From Lolium rigidum (Eukaryota > Streptophyta > Magnoliopsida > Poales > Poaceae): 64,000 nucleotides of DNA. A program made the position numbers and the translations under genes. Of the stretch, positions 11,260 to 21,686 are shown in pieces. The stretch is from assembly GCF_022539505.1 (NCBI RefSeq), contig NC_061512.1, positions 249,194,510 to 249,258,509 of the forward strand, read 5' to 3'. The notes beneath the pieces were generated by a model. The model searched no databases and was not told the origin of the DNA. It saw nothing but the letters and a program-made list of their open reading frames with translations. Positions within the stretch are counted from its first letter, which is position 1; the number at the start of each line of letters is the position of its first letter.

Positions 11260-11337
11260 CTTGGTAGTTCTCAAACTGTTCCTCTTCCTCTTCTGGGTAG
11301 CAACCTTCCTCTTCCGGGTATTCTCCGGTACTAGCGT
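11260..11337 (-). other. Predicted LTR exon A, acidic (T1)
   Basis: On the minus strand a TTTAG acceptor precedes ACGCTAGTACC and the segment ends CCAAG followed by GCAAGC, a GC-type donor. Length is 78 nt. Read in phase 1 it begins DASTGEYPEEEG and ends ENYQ. The X LTRs (81 nt) and Y LTRs (117 nt) have the same borders and the same opening Asp-Ala. The matching phase and lengths divisible by three suggest a coding history, but I found no start codon upstream that joins in frame. Confidence 0.4.
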
Positions 11338-12680
11338 CTAAATTGGAATACGAGGTATAATCACTCACTAATTCAAGGACTATTCCAAACAACACATATA
11401 ATCACACAAATTACTCTAAGCATACCATAAACATAATTAAGGTGCATTGGTTGTGTGGTTTGAATAAAAATAATTTCCTCTCATTATATATGTAAATGAT
11501 AGTTTCCATGAAGTTCCTGAGGAATAATTTCCTCTCATTGAAATCTTCTTAAGATTTAATTTCTCAACAATTATTCATGAAGTTTATATTGACCTAGGTC
11601 AACCATTCATGATCATTAATTGAGAAAACAATTTAAATGAGGTAAACCACCTCATACCATTTAATAATCCTACATATATTTTCAATCTCCAAGTATTTCA
11701 TATAGGAGTGTTTGGACCAGAGGTACAAACATCACATGAATTCATTTGGGACAAGATTTAAATGAAGTATAACACCTCATATGATTTGCATACTATTTTT
11801 GGACAATATCACTTAGAGAAAATAGCCATATTGTCCACTACTTAAACTAGGGCATTATCATGCAAAGTGATCACACCATTTTATTGCATAATCAATTAGT
11901 GCAAGTCACATGTGCGCTACTAGAGTTGGAATTAACTTAATATCTATTTTATTTGATTTTTAATAATTATTTGAATAGGGAAAAGTCCCTGCCTTGTTAT
12001 TTTTATCAAATTAATTATACAACGAATCTGGTCTTGAGACCAGTGGCATTCTGTAGATAATTTCTCTAGCTTTCCAAATATATAAAGTTCATTAAATTTG
12101 GTTGAGCCAATTTAAATCTATTGATTTTTCAAGTGGAGGCAGTATTGAAATTTAAATGGAATTGGAAATTCGAGTTTGAATTAAAAGGGCCGGCGGGAAA
12201 GCTAACTGGGCCAGCTTCAAAACGAAACGGCCCAAACCAGCCCAGTCTAGCCCAACCACGGTCCACAGACGCGCGGCGTGCTGACAGGGTGGGGTCCGCT
12301 CGTCAGCGACGTTTACACGCCGAAACGGTACGGGGGCTGTGGCGCATTGGATTAGAATCCAATCCAGCGGCCAGGGTTCATCGTCACGACGGCGAGAGAG
12401 GGGGCTCACCGGCGGCTCAGGTAGGGGGTCGGAGGCACACCGGGGCTCCAACTAGGGTCAGGCAGTGTGCACGGTGAAGTGGTGGACGACGGCGAAGCTC
12501 CTGGTACCGGCGGCAGCTCCAGGGGCGGCTCCAATCGACGGCGGCGAGATGAGGTACTGGCGGACTCCAGCGGCGAAATTGGCAAGCTACGGTGGTGAAT
12601 CGAGAAGGGGGAGTGGTCGAGGAGATCGAGGGGAGAGTGGGGATGCTGCTGGTGTGAAGAACTCATCGAGAGGGGGTCTC

Positions 12681-12690
12681 CTTTTATAGG
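12681..12690 (-). promoter_or_regulatory. TATA box of T1 LTR promoter
   Basis: The minus strand reads CCTATAAAAG, followed by a C-rich, ATG-poor leader and a possible splice donor (CCGCCGGTGAGC) about 270 nt downstream. Its place in the LTR matches the TATA boxes of the X and Y LTRs. Confidence 0.65.
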
Positions 12691-14136
12691 CGCGGAAAGG
12701 GCCGTGGGTGCTGCGGTGAAGTCGACATGGGCGCGGGGGTTTCGGCGAGCTAGAGGGCTAAGCGGGGGCGTGGAGCTGTTCAGCACGTCGTGGCGGTCCT
12801 CTGAGCGTCAGTGGCGCGGCGAGGCGATGCGTGAAGCTGTCGGGCGCGTGCGTGTACTGGTGCGGCAATGGCGGGATTTCTTCGTCGTCCCCGGCGGCGG
12901 CGAGCGCGGGTCTGGGCGGTGCGCGTGTCTGGCGACGTCCAGGTGTCCCGGCGATGCTCAAGGAAGAGAGAGGGGGGCCAGGGGTGGCGTAGGGTGGCGA
13001 GGCGGCGCGTGTCCAGCGGCGTCTGCGGGCGTGCGACGTGCGACGTCCACGGCATGGCGATGCCGTTCTGGACGAGTGCGTTCCGGCGGCTGTCGTCGGT
13101 GTCCATGGCCGTGGCGATGCTAGGCGGTGTAGGGAGGTGTGGTGGCGTGCTGTGGCGCGGTGGCCAGAGGAGTGGAGCAAGGGGGTGAGGGGGAGCACGA
13201 CATGGTGGCGACATGGCCGGCATGGCCATGTCCATGCATGCTAGGGCTTGCCCCTTTAGGGTTCCTGTGCGTGGTGAGGTAGAGAGGGGGCAGGGGAACC
13301 AGTAGATTAGTTTTGGTGTATTTAGGGGTGGTGTAGACCACTATTTCAAATAGTGTGATTTGTCCCCTATTTGTATTTCTCCAAATTTTGCCCAATTTCG
13401 ATTTAATTCAAATGGTTGCAAGTTTTGAATTGTGAGTATTCCATTTAGTTAGAAATGACCAGAGATGAGGGAGGGTGGTGGTGGAATTTTTAAATTCAAA
13501 GAATTGTCAAAATTGACAAGTTGGAGATTGTTGAATATATTAAGAAGTTGAAACTTTGGATGAGCATAGCTCATGATCAAGAATGAATCTAGCATGGGGA
13601 TCTTTACAGAAAATGTTCACCTTGATGTTGACTTTGAAATGGTGCAAAGAGTTAGCAAGATTTGGTTTGAGAAGATTGCATGGCAGTGGCTCAAAGTAGT
13701 GATCAGATTATAATTGTCACTTTTGACCATTATCCTATGTGAGCTAGTTTTGCATTTGAAAATTATTTGAATTGTGATTCTTTGATTCCAAAAGTTGTAA
13801 TAAGTGTTTAGTGTCATTATTCAACTAGTGGTGAAGACCAAATTGGTCTAGGGTCAAAATTTATAAAAATGCCATAGGGCATATGTGAGGGTTTTAGGGT
13901 TTCTCTTTTATTTGATCCTTTTCTCTTTTTGATTTATTTATTTGGTGATCTTCTCATGATCAACTTAGGGTTTTAGAGCATAGCACAAACACATATTATC
14001 AATCATCATGGCATATCACTCAAATGCACAAGCCCTAGGCATGGTACTATATGCAAAAAGAAAAGTTTTTGTTGGTTTGAAATTTTGCTCTCTGGAATTC
14101 TTCTAATTTTCTTTTATTGAAATTTGGGATGTTACA

Positions 14137-14687
14137 CGTAGTCCAGAGATGAACTACTCACACATCACTTCGGAGGCGGGCATGGAGATGTAGAGGCCTC
14201 CGGGGATGATCTCCCTCTCCGGCAGGGTGCCGGGAAGAGCTTCAGAACCCTCCCGAGCTAGGGTCGACAATGGCGGCGGCAACGGTATTTAAGTTGTTTC
14301 CGATCATATGAATTTATAGGCGGAAGGGCGAGGTTGGTGGGTGCCCGAGGGGACCACACCATACCTAGGTGCGGCCAGGGGCTGGGTCGCACCTAGGGGT
14401 GGTGTGGCCACCACCTGGCTCGGCTCCGTCTCTCCTCTGGACTCCAACTTCGTTACAGTAAAATAGAAATTTCGGCTTTTGTTTCGTCCAATTACGAGAA
14501 TATTTCCTGTACAACTTTTCTGAAATAAAAAAATAGCAGAAAATAGGAACTGACACTGTGGCATCTTGTCAATAGGTTATTTCCAGAAAATGCATAAAAG
14601 TGTCACGAAGTGTAAATAAAACATATAGAAATTGTTGTAAAACAAGCATGGATCATAAAAAATTATAGATACGTTTACAACGTATCA
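14137..14687 (-). repeat. Fragment V: 5' part of an Athila-type LTR
   Basis: On the minus strand it begins TGATACGTTGTAAACGTATC at 14687 and aligns by eye with the first 550 or so bases of the element A LTR. It is cut at 14137 by T1. No polypurine tract precedes it, so it may be a solo LTR; its remainder would lie beyond T1, outside the window. Confidence 0.75.
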
Positions 14688-14969
14688 CCTAGCAGCGAGC
14701 CATAGGGTTGTATCAATCACATCGCTTCCGCAGCCGTCGCTTCGGCGATCTTCGTTTCCATGTCTGCAGCGCAGCCTTCGCCAAAAATGGCGTCGCTTCC
14801 TCTTCCGCACCAGGACTAGCGGGCGACGGCTGGGCTTCTGCACCGCCATCAATGGCATCGTGTCCCACGCACACTCGGCCTTTAAAAGTCGAATGACATC
14901 GTCCCTGCCATCGCGCACACCACCGACACCTCCGCTCCCACCCGCACCACCGTGCGCCGCCGCATCACC
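14688..14969. other. Unassigned GC-rich stretch
   Basis: No gene is supported here. It is compositionally like the pseudogene that follows and may be its promoter or 5' leader. Confidence 0.3.
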
Positions 14970-15840
14970 ATGGGGAAGAAGAAGAAAGACTTCAAGGTAT
15001 CTGGCAGCGGCACCAAGAAGGAGGCGCGACCGAACAGGGTGCCGCTACCTGTCGAGTTGACGCAGCTCATGCACCAGAGTTGGACGACGTGCCACCGCTG
15101 GCGGGACGTGCATCTGCCTGGTGGCGGCTGGCAGCTCAGCCACCTCCGGGTGCGTGTCCCGCCTATGCCTCTGCGCGAGCCGGTGAGGAGCGCCGAGATC
15201 CGGCACAAGCGGCGTTACCTACCGCCAGACCTCCGCGCCAACCCGCTTTCGCCATCGACTCCAATAGCTGGCGGGAGATCGAGGAGGAAGGCGGGCTTCC
15301 TTGGCGACCGGGACTTCCGTTTGAGCGGCCACCGTCGCGTCATCATCGAATACGGTAGCTGCCGGCGCCTCCACAGGACGACGACGCCGAGGAGTACTAC
15401 GACACACTGGCCTACCACAACGAGGAGGCCAAGGAAGACTCAGACAACTTTGTCGCCTGCATCTTCCACGAATGGCAGGCGGCCAAGATGGAGGGCCGCG
15501 AGTTCAACCTCCCTCCGGCGATGACAGATGATGAATACCGAAGCTAGGCGTCCTCGTGTCGCAGGTGGACCAACCAGTGTAGCCGACATTGCCCTGGTAG
15601 GCCACCGACATCATGTCGTCGGACCTCATCGAGGAAGAGGCCTTACAACGGGTGCTCCAAAACTTGTCCCCGCAACCACTGCCTCCACCTCCACCACCGG
15701 CGTTTAATCCGCGGGCTGCTCCACCTCCACCACCGGCGGCACCGGCGTATGTTCCGCCGGTTGCCAACTGGCAGTGGAAGATACCGGATTTCGTCGTGCT
15801 CACGATGACAATGAGGAGTAGGCGCATGCACCATGTTAGT
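14970..15840 (+). pseudogene. Decayed grass repeat-associated protein gene
   Basis: The start at 14970 gives MGKKKKDFKVSGSGTKKEA, a basic N-terminus. Recognisable pieces then alternate between frames: PLAGRASAWWRL, PPMPLREPVRSAEIRHKR with YLPPDLRAN, AFAIDSNSWREI, GFLGDRDFR, an acidic segment EEYYDTLAYHNEEAKED to a stop near 15547, and a proline-rich tail (about 15613-15800) ending in VANWQWKIPDFV. At least four frame changes are needed to join them. It resembles a multi-copy uncharacterised family I associate with Triticeae repeats, but I cannot name the family or function. Confidence 0.45.
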
Positions 15841-16509
15841 TTATATTTTTTATTTCCCTCTCTTCACTATGTAAATTATGTTTGGGATTTCTATTTTCGT
15901 GCCCTCAGGCCCTTAGTTGTACTCAGTTTTCCCCAACTCCTTAGTTTTTCCTCAGTTTTCCCAAGCCCTTGTCTGAAACCCGCAGAAGGAGCTCGGAGGG
16001 GAGGATTCTCGTTTAGTTGACCGTTCCGTGATGACGTGTGGGGCCGCGTCGTGTGGGGCCATGTCGCGTGGGGCTGGTAGAAAGGGACCGCGTGGGACAG
16101 AACGAGACCGCGTTTGGTTGTACGTGATAGCTGGGTTTTGTCTCTCTCGGCCCAAATTGGCATGTTTAAGAGCGCCTTTTTCCCCTCTTTCTTTCTCTGT
16201 CTTTTTTCACCAAATTAGTATCAAATCTAGAGAAGCTTCTATTTCTGTCTTTCTTCAATTAGTTGTGCCTTTTGGCCCTCGTTTTTTTCCCAATATGGAA
16301 GCAAATCTAGTAGCAAATCTAGAAGCTAGTATATGATAAATTCACAGCAGCATAATAAATCCAAAAAACTAAGTATAATACATAAACTGCATATAGCAGC
16401 CAAAAGCAGCCAATAACGATGTTAATGTTAACGACAAACAAAGCTAAAAAAAATACAAGGCGCACACAATGTATGGCCAACATGAAGATTAGGATACCCC
16501 ATGATGAAT
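15841..16509. other. Unassigned sequence with CTCAGTTTTCCC motifs
   Basis: No gene is supported. ACTCAGTTTTCCCC occurs near 15919 and a variant near 15950; the same motif recurs in the same orientation near 18078, 18121 and 18571. It is probably debris of a DNA transposon I cannot identify. Confidence 0.3.
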
Positions 16510-17752
16510 GAATCTATTCTGCATTCGTCATATATTTCTTCGTCGCTCCAATCCTGCATCCGAAGGAAATATTCATTGAACTCCTTCCATCTGCAGTGTG
16601 CAGCCATACATCCTCCAAACGGTATGACCTTTGTTCATTTTTCAGACTGTAGTTTCCTATTCTATCCACACATAGTGGCCACTCATCCCAGGCCTTTATA
16701 TCAGGAAAGTACTCTGATATAACCCAAATCTGTGTAGTAGATGCAGCCAGGTCGAAGTGTCGGGTGCATTCTGGTGTCGACGGAGATACACCGAATATTA
16801 TGGACGAAGAAGGCAGGACTGCCAATGTTACTGACGACATGGAGAGAGCGGCTCTAAGTGTCCACACGGTGCACTAATGGTTGGCCTTCCTCCAAATGCA
16901 TGTTGTCCAACAACACAAGCAGGAGATCACCATCCGACTTCACAAGGTAGAACTTGTCATTTCTAAGTTCTGGAAATGAAATTAGTGTCTCCATGTTGAT
17001 AGTGCTCGCGCGCTGCTCCAACTGGACATTGTTGGTGCACACTAATTGTCCGACCTCAAAATTGTCCACAGCTATTGCATACAATTCACCATTGAACGGG
17101 GTAATGCAACGCAGAGAATGGTGCTCGATCGAAAATCTTCCTTCTCCCCAATCTTCATCTATATCCTTAGTTGGAGTGCTCTCATCGACCCAAGCAATTT
17201 CCTCCGGGTAATGTGCGGAAACGAAGACAATAGTCGGGGATTTCATTAGAGCGGCTGAATCCAGAAAAACAGATGGCATCTGCGCCTCAAACATAGTGTT
17301 CGATGTCTTTGTGAGTGGGTTCAGAAGCCGTATCTTGTGCGGCTAACCCTATAGATATGGAGGAATTTGAACCTTGCATGAACTTTCGATAGATCGATGG
17401 TGACGTAGCGGGATGTGCCGAGTTGGAGGAAGGTGAACTCAGCGGCGCGTGGAAGGGCGTGTTCTACCATAATCCATTCGTGCACGTGCACGTCGAGCTC
17501 AGGTAAACCTGAGCGCCAATTTCTACAGACTTGCCTCAAAGCAGACTAGGTGTCCACGTACTCCTCGTTCGCCAGTAAGCATTGGCCGATCTTGTGAAGT
17601 GGTCCGTCAGCCATGAAAGAGGCCCAGTTCACGGAGGCGCCGCGCTTGGATGCGCCGCCCACGGAGGCGACGGGCTCGGATGCGACGGGCTCAGCGGCGA
17701 CGGCCTCCGATGCGACGGCCGCTGGCGCATTCATCTTCTCCATCGCCGGCAT
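16510..17752 (-). pseudogene. F-box / DUF295 (KIB1-4 beta-propeller-like) pseudogene
   Basis: From MPAMEKMNAP at 17752 the minus strand encodes an Ala/Val-rich leader and an F-box-like segment (WASFMADGPLHKIGQCLL, then LRQVCRNWRSGLPE). The propeller region continues with EHALPRAAEFTFLQ, the RLLNPLTK motif, HSLRCITPFNGELYAIA, LLLVLLD and a C-terminal part with RCISVDTRM and PGCIYYTDLGYIR. Intact relatives act in SCF ubiquitin ligases or related regulation. This copy has a TAG after NEEYVDT (17546-17548), a frameshift near 17335, a TAG after HRVDT (about 16855) and further stops near 16695. The fragments stay collinear, so it is one former gene. No intron is evident. Confidence 0.72.
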
Positions 17753-18900
17753 GGGAGCGCGCGTACGGCGGTTGGGGTTTTTTCCTTCGATTTGGAGAAG
17801 TTGATGGGACGTGAGAGGCGTGGTTGCGTGCGTGAGTGAGAATGAGACGTACTGTGTGCAGAGGGAGGGAGAGAGGGGCTTACGCATCCTAAATGCGACC
17901 CGTGTCCTACGCATCCACTATTGCACGTATGCACGTCTTCGACTTCTGCAACGTGACACGCGTCAACAATTGCACGTCTTCCACTTCTGCACTGCAACAC
18001 GCGTCCTCGAGTCTAACCCTGGAAATTTCTATATACTCTGATATACCCTCGAGTCTTATACTACCATTTTTTGTCTGCTCAGTTTTCCCCTTGAGTGCTA
18101 ATACTGGCTAGTGCAATATACTCAGTTTTACCCTCAAGTGGCTGGTCAACAGAGAGTCAACAAATGGGATTATGCTAGTTAAATGAGTCATTTAATGCGC
18201 AAAAAATTCCAAAAAAGATAAAACCATAGTGGCACTTACTCATGGAGTCTTCTTACGCGACCTGCTACGCTGGGAACCATAACAATCATAGATAAATCAG
18301 GTTTTACCACAAATTGCCACTTCTCAAATCACCTAGTAGCTATGAAGGTGCATGGCTTTCCACAATAAACCCTTCCAAAACAGCTTTCCCCAAAACATAC
18401 TTTGTCTGAATGAGGCCACAATTTTTACACTCATGTATATTTGTATTGCAAATAGTTTGAGGTAGGCCAAGATGGGTTTCATTGTAAAAAACACGCATTT
18501 TCCATTTTTTAAATCTCATATTTGAATCCCTTTGTCTGTTTACTACTCACGTGCCCCTGGTTTCTTGATACTACTCAGTTTTGCCCTCTCCCTTCACAAA
18601 TTCTCACAGAAGCCCAACATTGCCCTGATTGGTCTAGCCTATGTCACGCGGATCATGGCCGCCGATCGTTGATCGTATGATCTAACGGGAAGGATAACCC
18701 CTCTCTCTCTCTGATCGGGGCCACCACCCTCTCTCTCTCTATCGGCGGTTAGCTTCCACCCTCTATGTATGCTAAAGGACGGTTACCCAGTATGCTAAAG
18801 GACGGTTTTCTGTATTTTTTTCACGCGCTAAAAATTATAAACTCTTTTAGGCATTACTTTTCACGCAAACAATGATAAAACCATCACCTATTTGTTGTAG
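17753..18900. other. Unassigned repeat-like sequence
   Basis: No gene is supported. The stretch holds near-duplicate phrases built on GCACGTCTTC (about 17929-17980), three ACTCAGTTTT-type motifs, CT microsatellites near 18700 and 18730, and a short direct repeat TATGCTAAAGGACGGTT (about 18768 and 18791). It ends where LTR fragment W begins. Confidence 0.4.
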
Positions 18901-19992
18901 TGATTACGCGTGAAGCACATGTCCGTTGGGAACCCCAAGAGGAAGGTGTGATGCGCACAGCAGCAAGTTTTCCCTCAGAAAGAAACCAAGGTTATCGAAC
19001 CAGTAGGAGCCAAGAAGCACGTGAAGGTTGTTGGTGGAGGAGTGTAGTGCGGCGCAACACCAGTGAAACCGGCGCCAACGTGGAACCCGCACAACACAAT
19101 CAAGATACTTTGCCCCAACGTATTAGTGAGGTTGTCAATCTCACCGGCTTGCTGAAAACAAAGGATTAAACGTATCGAGTGGAAAATGGTGTTTGTTTGC
19201 AAAGAACAGTAAAGAACAATGATTGCAGTAGATTGTATTCAGATGTAAAGAATGGACCGGGGTCCATAGTTCACTAGTGGTGTCTCTCCAATAAGATAAC
19301 TAACATGCTGGGTGAACAAATTACAGGTGGGCAATTGACAAATAAAGATTCAATACATATCAATGATGATTACTATGAGATTTAATCAGGGCATTACGAC
19401 AAAGTACATAGACCGCTATCCAACCATGCATCTATGCCTAAATAATCCACCTTCGGGTTAGCATCCGCACCCCTCCAAGTATTAAGTTGTAAACAACGGA
19501 TAATTGCATTAAGTATGGTGCGTAATGTAATCAACACAAATATCCTTAGACAAAGCATCGATGTTTTATCCCTAGTAGCAACAACACATCCACAACCTTA
19601 GAACTTTCCGTCACCGTCCTGCATTAAATGGAGGCATGAACCCACTATCGAGCATAAATACCCCCTCTTGGAGTTACAAGTATCAACTTGGACAGAGCCT
19701 CTACTAGCAACGGAGAGAATGCAAGAACATAAACAACACATATATGATAGATTGATTATCAACTTGACATAATATTCTAGATTCATCGGATCCCACCAAA
19801 CACAACATGTAGCATTACAAATAGATGATCTTGATCATGTTAGGCAGCTCACAAGATCTAAACAATGATAGCTCAAGCGGAGAAGACAACCATCTAGCTA
19901 CTGCTATGGACCCATAGTCCAAGGATGAACTACTCACGCATCAATCCGGAGGCGGGCATGATGATGTAGAGCCCTCCGGTGATGATTCCCCT
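18901..19992 (-). repeat. Fragment W: 3' part of an Athila-type LTR
   Basis: On the minus strand it ends ACGCGTAATCA at 18901 and matches the 3' two thirds of the element A LTR, including the ATGGACCC and GAACTACTC phrases. It is cut at 19992 by element S, so its 5' part should lie on the far side of S, Z and the CACTA element. No primer-site sequence is adjacent, which argues for a solo or truncated LTR. Confidence 0.75.
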
Positions 19993-21686
19993 TGATGTCT
20001 ACGGGTGCTTCTATTCTTGTAGACAGTGTTGTGCCTCCACGAGCATAGGTTCGTAGAACAGCAGCAAGTTTTCCCTTAAGTGGATCACCCAAATCGAGCT
20101 CAGAAAGGAAGAGGTCAAAGATATCCCTCTCAAGCAACCCTGCAATCACGATACAAGAAGTCTCTTGTGTCCCCAACACACCTAATACACTTGTCAGATG
20201 TATAGGTGCACTAGTTCGGCGAAGAGATAGTGAAATACAAGTAGTATGGATGAATATGAGTTGTAATAGCAATCTGAATAAAATATGGCAGCGAGTAAAC
20301 ATGCAGTAGAAAAGTAAATAAGCGGTGTTTGCAGTATTGGAAACAAGGCCTAGGGATCATACTTTCACTAGTGGACACTCTCAACATTGATCACATAACA
20401 GAATAAATAGATAAATGCTATACTCTACACTCTCTTGTTGGATGATGAACACCACTAATTGTGTAGGATTACACGAACCCTCAATGTCGGAGTTAACAAT
20501 CTCCACAATATTCGATATTCATGTTTAAATAACCTTAGAGTGCACGATAGATCAACACAACTAAACCAAGTACTAACATAGCATGCACACTGTCACCATC
20601 ACACTATGAAGGATGCATAGATCACATCAATACTATCATAGCAATAGTTAACTTCATAATCTACACGAGATTATGATCATAACCTACGACAAGAACCACA
20701 CTATGCACACACTGTCACCATTACACCGTGCAGGAGGAATAGAGTACTTTAATAACATCACTAGAGTAGCACATAGATGAATAGTGATACAAAACACATT
20801 GCAATCATAAAGGGATATCAATAAACACTTCACTATGCTATTCATAATAGTGAATAAGTATTCTGTGAAATATAGCCTAAGAGACCCACACGGTGCACAC
20901 ACTGTCACCTTTACACACGTGGGACAAGGAGTCTTCGGAGATCACATAAGTAAAATCCACTTGACTAGCATAATGACATCTAGATTACAAGCATCATCAT
21001 ATGAATCTCAATCATGTAAGGCAGCTCATGAGATTATTGTATTGAAGTACATAGGAGAGAGATTAACCACATAGCTACCGGTACGGCCCTTAGCCTCGAT
21101 GGAGAACTACTCCCTCCTCATGGGAGACAGCAGCGGTGATGAAGATGGCGATGGTGTCGATGGAGAAGCCTTCCGGGGGCACTTCCCCGTCCCGGCGGCG
21201 TGCCGGAACAGAGACTCCTGTCCCCCAGATCTTGGCTTCGCGATGGCCGCGGCTCTGGAACTTTTCTCGTACCGTGGCTTATTCGTATCGAGGTTTTAGG
21301 TCAGGGACCTTTAAATAGGCGAAGAGGCGGAGTCGGAAGGTCGACGAGGCGACGACACAGTAGGGGGGTGCGGCCCACCCCCTGGCCGCGCCAGCCTATC
21401 ATCTGGGGCCCACAGGGCCCTCCTCTGGTGGCTCTCGGGTGTTCTGGAAGCTTCGTGTGATTCTAAGATGCTGGGCGTTGATTTCGTCCGATTCCGAGAA
21501 TATTTCCTTACTAGGATTTCTGAAACCAAAAACAACAGAAAACAGGAACTGACACTTCGGCATCTCGTCAATAGGTTAGTTCCGGAAAACGCATAAAAAC
21601 ATCATAAAGTGTGAACAAAACATGTAGGTATTGTCATAAAACAAGCATGGAACATCAGAAATTATAGATACGTTGGAGACGTATCA
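19993..21686 (-). repeat. 3' LTR of element S (1694 bp)
   Basis: On the plus strand it runs TGATGTCTACGGGTGC to GGAGACGTATCA. It matches 25057-26093 over its first kilobase and is homologous to the element A LTR near the TGATACGTC end. Confidence 0.88.

Larger units (their letters stand above)
4400..14136 (-). mobile_element. Element T1: long-LTR gypsy chromovirus (Tekay/Del-like), 3' end cut off by element A
   Basis: Read on the minus strand the order is 5' LTR (14136 to 9854), tRNA-iMet primer site, orf0, gag with zinc knuckle, protease, RT, RNase H and integrase. Integrase is interrupted at 4400 by element A, so the chromodomain (if present), polypurine tract and 3' LTR are missing from the window. 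The protease-RT-RH-IN order is Ty3/gypsy. The RT style (FIDDILIYS), iMet primer and very long LTR suggest a Tekay/Del chromovirus. Coding damage is slight: one apparent frameshift at about 6762 and one nonsense codon at 5214. T1 sits in an Athila LTR (V) with CGTAG as the candidate target duplication at 14137-14141. Confidence 0.85.
9854..14136 (-). repeat. 5' LTR of element T1 (4283 bp)
   Basis: On the minus strand it starts TGTAACATCCCAAATTTC (14136) and ends GGGTGTTGACA (9854), next to the primer site. A TATA box lies at 12681-12690. Internal blocks are shared with the X LTRs and in part with the Y LTRs: the palindrome cluster at 10483-10523, a hairpin at 10219-10235, and two predicted acidic exons (11260-11337 and 10128-10186). 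The GC-rich stretch 12240-13250 has many overlapping ORFs, which I regard as composition effects. Confidence 0.87.

Noticed and set aside
12121..13250. Several overlapping ORFs of 60-150 codons on both strands in the GC-rich part of the T1 LTR
   Set aside because: They overlap in many frames, have Arg/Pro/Ala composition expected from GC-rich DNA, and lack conserved counterparts in the X and Y LTRs.
14137..19992. Fragments V and W as the two LTRs of one Athila element
   Set aside because: Neither has a polypurine tract or primer site on the side facing 14688-18900, and V is a 5' part while W is a 3' part. They are better read as independent fragments.
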